Virus record (IMG/VR): IMGVR_UViG_3300032116_000277
Coordinates: 1-53,218 of that record
Strand: one strand, 5' to 3'
Source: a virus
Length of the DNA stretch: 53,218 nt
Part shown: positions 38,390-46,447 of the stretch, in pieces
Layout of the letters: each line of letters opens with the position of its first letter
Position numbering within the stretch: the stretch's first letter is position 1
The notes under the pieces: generated by a model
Databases searched by the model: none
The model's input: only the letters and a program-made list of their open reading frames with translations
What the model was told of the DNA's origin: nothing
Program-made: the position numbers and the translations under genes

Positions 38390-39586
38390 GTTGGTTAAAA
38401 AATATTTTTCTCCCTCTGCACTCAGTTGTAAGGCCCGCCCATAGAATTAACTATACGCTTGGATTCTTACAACTGCTAGCCCTTGGGAAGCTAGGATGGT
38501 GCATTAAGATTCTGACAGGCTGAGTGTTGACCTACAGATACTATCGTTTTCATAGAGTTACCTCTACTTATACACACGGTGGATTACTCCATCGTAGATA
38601 GCAGTACCAGTGTTTAACCTCACTCCTGAGGGATCTTTCTCGCGGGTTACATAGACTTTGATTTCTACCAAGCGGACTGGATGGTCCTAAGCTACATCCC
38701 TGCAGCTACTTAGATATACTTTCTCTATCTCACAGCGTTCCTTGCGGTACTGGCTGTGCTGTCATATTACAGACAGATAAGGTACTTTGACCCAGAGAAC
38801 TAACAGACTGTTGCGTTAATTAATTAGTATTAAATAACAATAGCATAATCCAGGACGTGCCGTTAGAGTATAGCTCACTCCCTTTTGAGGAATGCGTACT
38901 ATAACGCCCCAGTGCAGGTTACCAGCCCACGGTATATTCAAGACCCTGTTACCAGGCCTTAAGTATACTGGATAACGCAGTAAGTCTCTTGGTAAAGACC
39001 TTCCACATGTATCCTACAGGTTTCATCCTATTGCGGTTTCCCGCTCAACAGTGTATGCTGACACTGTAGTTACTCAGGGGTTTCCCCACTGCAACTGTTA
39101 CCCGTTTGCTTACTCGGCCGGTATTACTACCGTAGATGTGCTCTTGTTAAGACACACCTTTTATACCTGTCACCAGGTTTATCCTAACGACCATAAGCGG
39201 CCGTGTCAATTGGTAGCTGATCAAGTCAGCTTAACGCACACACCGTGAGTATTTAAACTCTGAAGGTTTGACATTGTGTGCTTTGCACTATGGTTCTCAC
39301 TCGCAAAGAGAAGACCGAAGCCAACTCACCCATAGCGGATATACATTCAGGTATATCAGCCTACATAGACGCACGTGCTGTCTATTGCCCCCATCAACTT
39401 AACGGGTTAGTGCCCCATATACAACGCTCGGTTCGTCAACCAAGCCTTCTGTGACACGAGAAGCAACGTAAGTGAACCCAGTGGCCTAAGCCAGCCAGGT
39501 TCACCAATATTATCAGGTATCTCCAGTGATACCTATAACATAGTAATACTATATAGTACTGGTATGTTAGGGTATCTGTAGAGATA
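38390..39586 (-). ncRNA. region C: very large structured RNA candidate (about 1.2 kb)
   Basis: No plausible gene between the MazG-like stop at 39587 and the membrane-protein start at 38379. The minus strand has several hairpins closed by GNRA loops: CCTG-GTAA-CAGG (38945-38956), GCGG-GAAA-CCGC (39033-39044), GGG-GAAA-CCC (39077-39087), CGGTA-GTAA-TACCG (39119-39132) and ACCTG-GTGA-CAGGT (39175-39188), plus a C-TTCG-G loop near 39313-39322 and GGTATC/GATACC at 39515-39532. All read on the minus strand. GC content is higher than in the flanking genes. This is what ornate phage RNAs such as GOLLD and ROOL look like; I cannot assign it to a known family. Confidence 0.6.
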
Positions 39587-39814
39587 CTATTCAGTATCAT
39601 CATCAGCTTCTACAAGAGAGTAGAGGTGAGACCAGGCGTCAATAAGATCTGACATCTCAGACTTAAGTTCCTGCCACCGTGTGTAATCTTTGCCGGGTGG
39701 TATCTCATTCCAAGAACCGTTAAAACGGTATAGCTTGGTAATCACCTGAATTACTTCAGCACATTCTTCGGCTAAGGTGAGTGCTGGGTCACCTTGATTC
39801 TTATACAGAGCCAT
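39587..39814 (-). CDS. MazG-like nucleotide pyrophosphohydrolase (short)
   Basis: 75 residues. The motif LAEECAEVIQVITKLYRFNG, followed by ELKSEMSDLIDAWSHL, gives the EExxE ... ExxD metal-binding pattern of MazG/all-alpha NTP pyrophosphohydrolases. Phage MazG-like proteins alter nucleotide or (p)ppGpp pools. The gene lies between two candidate RNA regions (C and D). Confidence 0.65.
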   Translation of the reverse strand: MALYKNQGDPALTLAEECAEVIQVITKLYRFNGSWNEIPPGKDYTRWQELKSEMSDLIDAWSHLYSLVEADDDTE

Positions 39815-39840
39815 ATGATTAGGTATTGGTTACAAAGAAG

Positions 39841-39876
39841 AAAGAGTGGTTTCACTTCGCATTATATCCACTCTTT
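39841..39876. terminator. hairpin at the 3' end of region D
   Basis: Perfect 9-bp stem AAAGAGTGG / CCACTCTTT with an 18-base loop. T-rich flanks on both strands (CTTTTT on plus, CTCTTTCTTCTTT on minus). It lies between the MazG-like start and region D, and may end a minus-strand RNA. Confidence 0.55.
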
Positions 39877-40638
39877 TTACCCCGCTTCTAGGGTAGATAC
39901 GTCTTAGTATCATCAGAAGGCTGTTTTGCATTACGCTGGATGACCTACAAGCCCAGCAACCCTTTACAGGGAACTTAGGTTAAAGACATAAACTCAGTGT
40001 ATTCTATTTTGCAGGACACTGAAAGAACTGAATGGTTTCAAAGGCTTACCAATAACCCTAAATAGTAGCATATATGTCTGCGGTATATGCTAGACCGCTG
40101 TGTCTGTAAGGCCTACCTAGTCAACACAATTCTAGGTAGTTTGGTACAGCTCCTGCCCATACATAGCTGTTTAATGGTAAACCCCATATATAACCGTAAG
40201 ACTAGGTAAAGGGCAGAACACTTCTGATACATCAGACAATATGAGTGTTAACTGTAGATCCTCAATAGCCTAGTCTCCAGGGTTATAGCCATCTTATCCG
40301 CGGCCAAAAGTTCTACGGAATAGGTGGTAGAAAAAGATAGAGAAAGGTGTGACTGCTTGACTACCACAGACAAACAGTCACACAAGTACTTGTGAATCAG
40401 CGTTTTATTCCTAGGGATTCCGGATAACGCTGTTAGAACCGGTTAAGACCTTACGCACTACGTAAGTCTTCTGCTAAACTCATCAGAGCAGCTATGCCTG
40501 TGACGAGTACAACAGTTCCACTGGCGGTGAAGACCAGCATATTTTTAGAGTGATTAACTCCTACGGTATATAATCAATCCCTACCAGGCTGTAAATGCTA
40601 AGACCTGAGTAAATGGGATTGAAAAGGATACGCAAAAA
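39877..40638 (-). ncRNA. region D: structured RNA candidate (about 760 nt)
   Basis: No gene fits. It is flanked by terminators at 40639-40660 and 39841-39876. Hairpins include GTGTGACTG/CAGTCACAC (40347-40383), AAGAC-C-TTACG/CGTAA-GTCTT around 40446-40471, the palindrome CACAAGTACTTGTG (40381-40394), and CCCT-GTAA-AGGG on the minus strand (39960-39971). Strand is inferred from the GNRA loop and neighbouring terminators. Its composition resembles region C. Confidence 0.45.
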
Positions 40639-40660
40639 AAAGGGGACACTTGTCCCCTTT
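40639..40660 (-). terminator. intrinsic terminator of the 40677 gene
   Basis: Stem AAAGGGGACA / TGTCCCCTTT with a minimal loop. On the minus strand it is followed by TTTTTGCG. Perfect 10-bp stem. Confidence 0.85.
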
Positions 40661-40676
40661 GGGTGGATACGGAAGA

Positions 40677-40982
40677 TTATTTCTTCCAGTATCCGCCCTG
40701 TTCGGCATCCGCGGGTATCAACCCGTGATAGCCGAACTCGTCAGCCGTTTCCGCTATGCGGACTTTCGGCCTGACGCGGAAGACACCTTCAGAGGTTTCT
40801 TCCACAACGTCTTCCATAGTGGAAGACCAGAAGGAAATTTGTTTGCCGTTGTCACATGTGACACGGAAACCAATATTTCCGGATTTGGAAGGATCTCCGA
40901 TCTCCAAATCTGCAAGCTTGAAAGTCAGTCCGTTTACGGCTGAGTCAAGCTTGGCTTGAACGAGTTTGTGTAACGAGTTCAT
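40677..40982 (-). CDS. GC-rich hypothetical protein (101 aa)
   Basis: Start chosen at ATG 40980-40982 (MNSLHKLVQAKLDSAVNGLTF); a start at 41075 would add a Gly/Pro-rich piece in the operator region. The protein has a small beta-rich body (IGFRVTCDNGKQISFWSSTMEDVVEE). It is clearly richer in GC than its neighbours, with several CGG/CCG codons, so it may be a recent acquisition. It diverges from the HxlR-type regulator across 41091-41123. No family recognised. Confidence 0.5.
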   Translation of the reverse strand: MNSLHKLVQAKLDSAVNGLTFKLADLEIGDPSKSGNIGFRVTCDNGKQISFWSSTMEDVVEETSEGVFRVRPKVRIAETADEFGYHGLIPADAEQGGYWKK

Positions 40983-41090
40983 GGCCAATGAATTGGGTTT
41001 TACGGGGGTTACCCCGGCCCAATTTATTGGTGGGGTAGTTTGTATGGGCGGGCCATCACCCCCTCCTGTATACAAGATTTAGGGTACCGT

Positions 41091-41123
41091 AGTTAGGCTA
41101 GTTAAGTCAGTTAAGCAGTTAGG
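41091..41123. repeat. four tandem AGTTARG repeats, operator candidate
   Basis: AGTTAGG, AGTTAAG, AGTTAAG and AGTTAGG begin at 41091, 41100, 41109 and 41117, spacing 9, 9 and 8 bases, on the same face of the helix or nearly so. They lie between the divergent 40677 gene and the HxlR-type regulator at 41257. A direct-repeat operator for that regulator or an iteron-like element is suggested. Confidence 0.5.
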
Positions 41124-41256
41124 AGGCGGGGGTATAGTTTAACTAGAAAGTACCCGGGGGTACTATTTACTGTATTAGGTACTATTTGGTCACTTAGTTA
41201 CCTGAAAGTAATCATGGGTACTCTGTCTGTATAAGATTACCTTGGGTCCGTTCTAA
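41124..41256. other. leader of the HxlR-type gene
   Basis: About 130 bases with a GC-rich start, repeated GGTAC/GTACC words (GTACCCGGGGGTAC) and an AT-rich end before ATG 41257. A promoter for the regulator probably lies here, but no clear -7 box was found. Confidence 0.3.
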
Positions 41257-41592
41257 ATGATAACCAAGGAAATACATGATATAATAAAATTTAAAAGATC
41301 TATCCTGCACAATAAGTGGGGCATAGAGTGTATTATTACCCTTGGAGACGGGGATCCCCTTAGATTTAATGAGATCCATGATAACCTACCCGGCTGCTCA
41401 GCCAAAGTATTAACCCAGGCATTAAAGAAGCTAGAAGCCCAGCATTTACTAGTTAGAACGTCTTATAACGAGATACCCCCAAGAGTTACCTACAAACTGT
41501 CTAATAACGGACTCTTAGTTCTTAAGTATGTAGAGGACTCTATACAGTTTTTTCGTGAGGCATTTATGCTCTACAATAAGTATGAAATTTAG
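41257..41592 (+). CDS. HxlR-type winged-helix transcriptional regulator
   Basis: 111 residues. The order W-GIECIITLGDGDPLRFNEIHDNLPGCSAKVLTQALKKLEAQHLLVRTSYNEIPPRVTYKLSNNG matches the HxlR winged helix through to its wing. There is no obvious ligand-sensing Cys. It probably controls the switch between the minus-strand genes and the late operon, since it sits between them. The AGTTARG repeats lie upstream. Confidence 0.8.
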   Translation: MITKEIHDIIKFKRSILHNKWGIECIITLGDGDPLRFNEIHDNLPGCSAKVLTQALKKLEAQHLLVRTSYNEIPPRVTYKLSNNGLLVLKYVEDSIQFFREAFMLYNKYEI

Positions 41593-41802
41593 TGATTCAC
41601 CAACTTCTACATTATTTGTTACTAAACGGTAACTTGTAGTTAAGGCACTGCACAAACTAAACCACCTCTTACTGCGTTATCTTTGTCGCTTTTTCACATC
41701 TGTTGAAAAGTCAGTAACTAATATGTAGAACTATGAAGTAAATTTGGAGAGTTTAAACTTTTTAGGTATATTATAGTGTAGACCTAATCAAAAACCGACC
41801 TT
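41593..41802 (+). promoter_or_regulatory. late promoter region upstream of the packaging operon
   Basis: About 210 bases with no gene. It contains a GTTAC/GTAAC hairpin near 41619-41634, a TGTAGAAC motif at 41724 and, closest to the gene, TATATTATAGTGTAGACC ending 17 bases before ATG 41803. The TAGA end and position match the motif seen at 7318 and 51957. It is likely the main late promoter. Confidence 0.5.
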
Positions 41803-42093
41803 ATGATACACACCTGTAACATCCACTGCCATACTATGGACCTGGACAAGGCAGACCTTATGGGAATCCAGGATAAGGGTAAATGGTTACCCTTTGCATT
41901 TCATCTAGATATTGTTATTGCCTGTAAACTTACTACTGATGATGAGGAAGAGATTGTTAGTGGATGCACTACTGTCTTTACTGATCACGGGGATACTTAT
42001 ATCATAGATACACCTTATACAGAGTTTCAAACAATCTTTCAGTTATATAACGCAGACCCTGATCCAGGAAAGTCTGAGGATCTTAATTTTTAA
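41803..42093 (+). CDS. hypothetical protein (96 aa), first gene of the late operon
   Basis: Begins MIHTCNIHCHTMDLDKADLMG and has a beta-rich core (FAFHLDIVIACKLTTDDEEEIVSGCTTVFTD). Several His/Cys at the N-terminus might bind a metal. No family recognised. Confidence 0.55.
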   Translation: MIHTCNIHCHTMDLDKADLMGIQDKGKWLPFAFHLDIVIACKLTTDDEEEIVSGCTTVFTDHGDTYIIDTPYTEFQTIFQLYNADPDPGKSEDLNF

Positions 42094-42105
42094 AACCAAC
42101 CCTAA

Positions 42106-42357
42106 ATGAGCACAGAAAACACCACAACCCAAGAAGAGCAAAAAGCTCCAACCAAAGAAGAGGTTATTTCTTTCTTTCAAGAACAAATTGAGGTAAAGAA
42201 AGTACAGCTTGAACTTCAAGAAATGAATACTGCACTTGCAGTAGCCAGAGCAGAAGAGCTCAAAGCACTTGCTTTTATAGCACAAATTACTAATCCACAG
42301 CAGCAAGAAGAAGAGTCTGATGAGCCCAAAGTCCGGAGTCTGAAAAAAGAAAAGTAA
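42106..42357 (+). CDS. hypothetical acidic helical protein (83 aa)
   Basis: Helical throughout (KEEVISFFQEQIEVKKVQLELQEMNTALAVARAEELKALAF) with a charged tail. A coiled-coil-like small protein often found ahead of late genes. Stop overlaps the GNAT start by one base (TAATG). Family not recognised. Confidence 0.6.
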   Translation: MSTENTTTQEEQKAPTKEEVISFFQEQIEVKKVQLELQEMNTALAVARAEELKALAFIAQITNPQQQEEESDEPKVRSLKKEK

Positions 42358-42788
42358 TGACCACGCTCTATAAGCTCAGAGACTACCGTGAAACGATGGT
42401 GTTTGAACGTGAGCATCCTAAAGAACTAAGATGGGATGAGCGGTATAAGCTATACATGCTCAATGAAAGTAAAGAGTGTCAAGGCATCTGGTTCAAAGAT
42501 AAAAAGTATTTAGTGGCAGAAGCTATCATGACGTGGAGTTCAGATAACGTGATTCATGTTGATAGCTTTACTGTTCATCCTCATCACCGAGGTCAAGGTT
42601 TAGGATACGATCTAATATCTACTGTCCTTGAATATGCAAAGGACATGAAAAAAGAGTACGTAACTGGTGAAGCAAGAAAAGGAGCATCTTGGCACATCTT
42701 TGAAAACCTAGGAGCAGTCCCCGTGCTTCTACATAAAAACTGGCATAACACCGGGGAAGATTATATGAGTTTTAAAATAGAACTGTAA
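42357..42788 (+). CDS. GNAT-family N-acetyltransferase
   Basis: 143 residues. Motif A is FTVHPHHRGQGLGYDLISTVLEYAK, with the acetyl-CoA binding GQGLG loop, followed by a beta bulge (TGEARKGASWHIFENLGAVPV) typical of GNAT. It may modify a host or phage protein. It is in the late operon, between an acidic protein and the 42788 gene with one-base overlaps on both sides. Confidence 0.8.
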   Translation: MTTLYKLRDYRETMVFEREHPKELRWDERYKLYMLNESKECQGIWFKDKKYLVAEAIMTWSSDNVIHVDSFTVHPHHRGQGLGYDLISTVLEYAKDMKKEYVTGEARKGASWHIFENLGAVPVLLHKNWHNTGEDYMSFKIEL

Positions 42789-43159
42789 TGGCATTAGTTA
42801 ATCAGGTGGAAAAAAGAGTAAGAATGAATACTTGGCAAGCTGTCAAGTATCAGATTCTTACGCACTGTTACCTGTATGACATACCAGTTAGTGAAGCAGA
42901 TCTGAACTGTCTTACTCTTCTTGCCATAGAAGGAGATCAAGAACTTACAAGTTTTTGTAGCAAGGCTTTTGAGAAGAAGATATTTTCTTCTACTCAATCT
43001 GTAAGAAACTGTCTTACAAAAGCTGAAAAGAAAAACTTGATTAAGAAAGAAGGAAAGAACAAGAAGAAGATATATATCAATCCTGATATGAAAGTCAGCT
43101 CACGAGGAAACATTTTATTGGATTTTAAATTCCTCTGCGTTGCGACCCAGGAAAGCTAA
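42788..43159 (+). CDS. hypothetical winged-helix-like protein (123 aa)
   Basis: Helical, basic protein with WQAVKYQILTHCYLYDIPVSEADLNCLTLLAIEG, then FSSTQSVRNCLTKAEKKNLIKKEGKNKKKIYIN, which is a winged-helix-like last part. It lies next to the HU/IHF-like protein, overlapping it by 20 bases. Possible role in transcription or packaging; not proven. Confidence 0.55.
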   Translation: MALVNQVEKRVRMNTWQAVKYQILTHCYLYDIPVSEADLNCLTLLAIEGDQELTSFCSKAFEKKIFSSTQSVRNCLTKAEKKNLIKKEGKNKKKIYINPDMKVSSRGNILLDFKFLCVATQES

Positions 43160-43559
43160 AGAGTTTATACCTGAAGTGGCACAGCAGACGGGCTTGAGTC
43201 CAGATGCTGTTGAAACTATTGTGTCATACTACTGGCAAGAAGTAAGGAAAAGTCTTAGTGCCCTTAAACATTCCAGAGTGCACATCACAAATCTTGGTGA
43301 TTTTGTGACAAAGCATTGGAAGCTGGATGATAAGATACAAATGCTTGAGAAGTTTGAAGAGAACAACAAGCAAAAAGGTCTTCAGCAAATGACTGCTCGT
43401 TATAAAACAGCAGAAACGCTTTATGATCTAAGGAATCTTAAAAAAATAATGGAGGAAGAGCAACAGAGAGCTGAGTTTATAAAAATGCATAAACGAACAA
43501 GCTATGAGTCTAAAAGAGAACGTGATCAGAATCTGGAAGAACAAGGGTCAGATACTTGA
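43140..43559 (+). CDS. HU/IHF-like DNA-binding protein
   Basis: 139 residues, TTG start at 43140. FIPEVAQQTGLSPDAVETIVSYYWQEVRKSLSALKHSRVHITNLGDFV follows the first helices and beta arm of HU/IHF (helix, helix, then HITNLGDF). A helical, charged C-terminal extension follows. crAss-like phages carry IHF-like genes near terL, as here. It would bend DNA in packaging, replication or transcription. Confidence 0.7.
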   Translation: MRPRKAKEFIPEVAQQTGLSPDAVETIVSYYWQEVRKSLSALKHSRVHITNLGDFVTKHWKLDDKIQMLEKFEENNKQKGLQQMTARYKTAETLYDLRNLKKIMEEEQQRAEFIKMHKRTSYESKRERDQNLEEQGSDT

Positions 43560-43833
43560 AGGTATCACAAACTCAATCTTTAAGAAAGAGGATGTAGAGC
43601 AGATTGCTAAAGAAAGAATGAGCATCTGCCGGCAATGTGATTTGTTTACAGAAAAAGATGCTGGTTGTGTTGTTGCAGGAACAACTCCATGTTGTGATCA
43701 GACAAAAGGAGGATGTGGCTGCTCTCTTGCATTTAAAACCAGATCACTTTCTTCAGATTGTCCTTTAGGTAAATGGAAAGCTGAAATAACTCAGGCTGAA
43801 GAAGATTTTTTAAAAAGTAAGTTAGGCATTTGA
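43504..43833 (+). CDS. Cys-rich zinc-binding protein (109 aa)
   Basis: Begins MSLKENVIRIWKNKGQILEG. Then CRQC, CVVAGTTPCC, GCGC and CPLGKW make a Cys-rich cluster (at least 8 Cys in 60 residues) suited to two zinc sites. It overlaps the previous gene by 56 bases in another frame. The CPLGKW end is a recurring phage motif. Function unknown. Confidence 0.65.
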   Translation: MSLKENVIRIWKNKGQILEGITNSIFKKEDVEQIAKERMSICRQCDLFTEKDAGCVVAGTTPCCDQTKGGCGCSLAFKTRSLSSDCPLGKWKAEITQAEEDFLKSKLGI

Positions 43834-44213
43834 TTCCGCATGATTCTATACAACTAGAAGTGGTTCATTCAATCTACAAGACCAAGACTATCTATCAAAA
43901 GATGGAAGGCGGGGATTTATTTCCAGAAAAGAAAGAAGTTCTTGTCAAACAGATTAAGGTAAAGAAATGGTTTAAGAAAGAATGTATTAGTTCTATAGAA
44001 GAGTACGTCAATAGTAAAAATAAGATTAGCAAACACAGATCCGTAGTGTTTGACAAATTCTCCGGAAGGTTCTACGCAACCTTTCATAGTCCTCAAGAAG
44101 TACTTCAAGCAATATCTACAACCCCTATGAATAACCCAATTGGATTCACCCATGATAATAACATTCACCCCTCAACATCACAAGTACAGCAGCATAGAAC
44201 CAGACGATATTGA
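43830..44213 (+). CDS. hypothetical protein (127 aa)
   Basis: TTG start overlapping the upstream TGA (TTGA). Beta and helix mix (LEVVHSIYKTKTIYQKMEGGDLF ... IKKWFKKECISSIEEYVNSKN). No family recognised. It overlaps the nuclease gene downstream by 62 bases. Confidence 0.5.
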   Translation: MIPHDSIQLEVVHSIYKTKTIYQKMEGGDLFPEKKEVLVKQIKVKKWFKKECISSIEEYVNSKNKISKHRSVVFDKFSGRFYATFHSPQEVLQAISTTPMNNPIGFTHDNNIHPSTSQVQQHRTRRY

Positions 44214-44985
44214 CTGGTTAAGTGTAACGTCTTTTATATCAAACTTTAAACAGCCTTTTGAAGCAGATAAGATAGCAGAAAAATCAAGTAAGAGTAAAAA
44301 ATCAAAGTGGTATGGTATGACTCCTGAGGCAATCAAGGATGCCTGGAAGTCAGAAGCAAACAGAGCCACAAGTCTTGGTACCTGGTATCACAACTGCAGA
44401 GAAAAAGATATATGTGAAGTAGAATCCATGGAACGCCATGGTGTAGTTATACCTGTTATAAAACCCATAGAAAAAGACGGAGTTAAGTATTCTCCAAACC
44501 AGAAGCTTTCTAGTGGAGTCTATCCCGAGCATATGGTTTATTTAAAGTCTGCTGGTATTTGTGGCCAGTCAGATCTAGTAGAAGTAGTCAATGGAGAAGT
44601 ACATATTACAGACTACAAGACCAACAAAGAAATTAAAGTAGAAGGATACACAAACTGGGAAGGTATAACACAAAAAATGTTTCCTCCTATTAGCCACCTT
44701 GATGATTGTAATCTTAATCATTACGCTTTACAGCTTAGTACTTACATGTTCATGATACTAAAGCATAATCCAAAATTAAAGTTTGGAAGCTTGACAATAC
44801 ATCACATCATGTTTGAAGAAGTTGATAAAGATAAGTTTGGTAATCCCATAACTGCTCTTGACAGTAATGGTGATCCCATAGTAAAAGATATTGTACAGTA
44901 TGATCTGCCTTATTTAAAACAAGAAGTTATTTCACTACTGCATTGGTTAGAAGATAATCGTCACAAGTTAAAAGCTAAACAATGA
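44152..44985 (+). CDS. PD-(D/E)XK nuclease (RecB/Cas4-like)
   Basis: 277 residues from ATG 44152; in-frame ATG 44140 is also possible. The core motif is GICGQSDLVEVVNGEVHITDYKTNKEI (about residues 142-168): Asp, then D-Y-K with the catalytic lysine, as in RecB-family nucleases. The Gln-rich helix after it (NHYALQLSTYMFML) matches motif IV/QxxxY of Cas4/RecB. It would process DNA ends. This is the second nuclease of this type in the window and it lies in the late operon. Confidence 0.75.
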   Translation: MIITFTPQHHKYSSIEPDDIDWLSVTSFISNFKQPFEADKIAEKSSKSKKSKWYGMTPEAIKDAWKSEANRATSLGTWYHNCREKDICEVESMERHGVVIPVIKPIEKDGVKYSPNQKLSSGVYPEHMVYLKSAGICGQSDLVEVVNGEVHITDYKTNKEIKVEGYTNWEGITQKMFPPISHLDDCNLNHYALQLSTYMFMILKHNPKLKFGSLTIHHIMFEEVDKDKFGNPITALDSNGDPIVKDIVQYDLPYLKQEVISLLHWLEDNRHKLKAKQ

Positions 44986-45200
44986 TTGTACAAACCATCC
45001 ATGAAATACTTAATCCTTTTGATGTAGAAGTTCGTGAGCTTGGTCATGGCGTGGCTTTGTTTATGATTGCAGGATCTATACATAGCAATCCTCAGTTTAT
45101 TGTACGCTTTTATCACACGGGAGAACTAAGAACAGTAGACCAAAATGATATAAAAGTTTACGGAAATCCAACAGCAGGAGAAAATTTAATACCACAATGA
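44982..45200 (+). CDS. small hypothetical protein (72 aa)
   Basis: Beta-rich small protein (MIVQTIHEILNPFDVEVRELGHGVALFM ... FIVRFYHTGELRTVDQNDIKVY). No family recognised. Starts with a 4-base overlap with the nuclease stop and its stop overlaps the next micro-gene (ATGA). Confidence 0.55.
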   Translation: MIVQTIHEILNPFDVEVRELGHGVALFMIAGSIHSNPQFIVRFYHTGELRTVDQNDIKVYGNPTAGENLIPQ

Positions 45201-45277
45201 AAAAGTTTATAAAGTTTTTAAAATGGCTAGAAGAATACCGGCTTGAACTTATGACAAGAGCAGGTAGACCCTGGTAA
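45197..45277 (+). CDS. micro-gene (26 aa)
   Basis: ATG 45197 overlapping the upstream TGA, TAA 45275-45277. A basic amphipathic helix (MKKFIKFLKWLEEYRLELMT) followed by RAGRPW. Short but coupled on the upstream side and in a dense operon; translation is plausible. Confidence 0.4.
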   Translation: MKKFIKFLKWLEEYRLELMTRAGRPW

Positions 45278-45287
45278 ATAAAATATT

Positions 45288-45800
45288 ATGATAAGATTAT
45301 TTGATATACAGAACGGAAAGGTAACAGCAAGTGAACACTGCTATACTCTTAAGTTTCTTAAAAATATTATGGACTCATATCCAGATGAACATTTGCGGAT
45401 ATATGCGTATCTGTTTTACATGACCTGCCCTAACCCTGATCTAAACCCCTTCTTTGATGTACCCGAAGCTGAGAAAGAAGAGATTATTCTTCAAGAGATT
45501 GATGCTGACTTTTCCACTGATGATGACCTTATTGTCGTTGGTCTTAGAATGTGTGAGAAACTATACCAAACTCCCACGTACAGAGCGTACATGGGTATTA
45601 AGACAATGTTGGATAGGCTTGCGAAGTATATGGAGACCACGGAGATTGAGCACGGTAGAGACGGTAACATTACAGCACTTGTTAATGCAGCCGCGAAGTT
45701 TGAGGCTATCCGGCAAAGTTTTAAAGGTACGCTACGAGATCTGGAAGAAGAGCAGCAGTCTCAAGTAAGAGGAGGACAAAACTTAGCATACGACCAATGA
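45288..45800 (+). CDS. hypothetical protein upstream of terL, candidate small terminase/portal accessory (170 aa)
   Basis: Helical protein with a conserved-looking segment YLFYMTCPNPDLNPFFDVPEAEKEEIILQEI, then MLDRLAKYMETTEIEHGRDGNITALVNAAAKFEAIRQSFKG. It lies three protein genes and two tRNAs before the large terminase, where a small terminase could be encoded, but no HTH of TerS type is seen. Not assigned. Confidence 0.5.
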   Translation: MIRLFDIQNGKVTASEHCYTLKFLKNIMDSYPDEHLRIYAYLFYMTCPNPDLNPFFDVPEAEKEEIILQEIDADFSTDDDLIVVGLRMCEKLYQTPTYRAYMGIKTMLDRLAKYMETTEIEHGRDGNITALVNAAAKFEAIRQSFKGTLRDLEEEQQSQVRGGQNLAYDQ

Positions 45801-46447
45801 CAATAGTATCTATAAGAGAATATAATAAAAGAATAGAGTCTGTTCTTTCTGACTCATATAAAGTTGTACTAACCGATGAGGAGTATAACTATAGAAAAGA
45901 ATATTCTGTAGACTGGTCAGATAAAAAACGAGACGCAGGTCCTCAGTACATTATTGATGACAACTACTTAGAGAAAAGAAGTACTAATGGGCACATGGGG
46001 CAAAGAGCTGTAGAGAAGTTTTTAGGTATAGAATTTACAGATCCTGATACTTCATATGATATAAAAAAGAATATCCCTGATTTATTACCTGCAGGATTAC
46101 ATATTGGAGTAAAGACGCATAGAGTAGCTAATCCTCCAATGCTTGATTTTATACCGGATCAAGTATATGAGAAGCTTGATCCTGTAAAACAAAAGAAAGC
46201 TCGTTATCCTCAGATTATTGTAACAAAGGATAATAACTGTGAAAAGACCTTTTATATACTTGGTGTTTATGCTCCTAAAGTTCTTTGGCATAAAGACTAT
46301 GTAGATAAAGGTCTGATATATGATGATAAACTTTTAGAGAAGGGAACTAAGATTCCTTTTATTGGTGTACATAAACGTGTACCATTTAAAAACAAGGAAG
46401 AACTAGTTTCTATCATAGGTCCTACATGGACTTCTACTGTAAGGTGA
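45797..46447 (+). CDS. PD-(D/E)XK-like nuclease candidate (216 aa)
   Basis: Contains GQRAVEKFLGIEF, then DLLPAGLHIGVKTHR and YPQIIVTKDNNCEKTFYILGVY. The D...IGVKT pattern resembles the catalytic strands of restriction-endonuclease-like folds. Similarity is partial. The gene lies between the 170-residue gene and the tRNA pair; its end overlaps the first tRNA by 10 bases. Confidence 0.45.
   Translation: MTIVSIREYNKRIESVLSDSYKVVLTDEEYNYRKEYSVDWSDKKRDAGPQYIIDDNYLEKRSTNGHMGQRAVEKFLGIEFTDPDTSYDIKKNIPDLLPAGLHIGVKTHRVANPPMLDFIPDQVYEKLDPVKQKKARYPQIIVTKDNNCEKTFYILGVYAPKVLWHKDYVDKGLIYDDKLLEKGTKIPFIGVHKRVPFKNKEELVSIIGPTWTSTVR

Noticed and set aside
39051-39248. 65-codon plus-strand frame inside region C
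   Set aside because: Cys/His-rich and unlike a natural protein, and it lies over GNRA hairpins on the opposite strand.
32127-40638. CRISPR array in the long gene-free regions
   Set aside because: No regularly spaced direct repeats; repeats are short inverted stems instead.
40650-40943. Plus-strand frames opposite the 40677 gene
   Set aside because: They lie antisense to a gene with a good start and terminator; GC-rich sequence keeps several frames open by chance.
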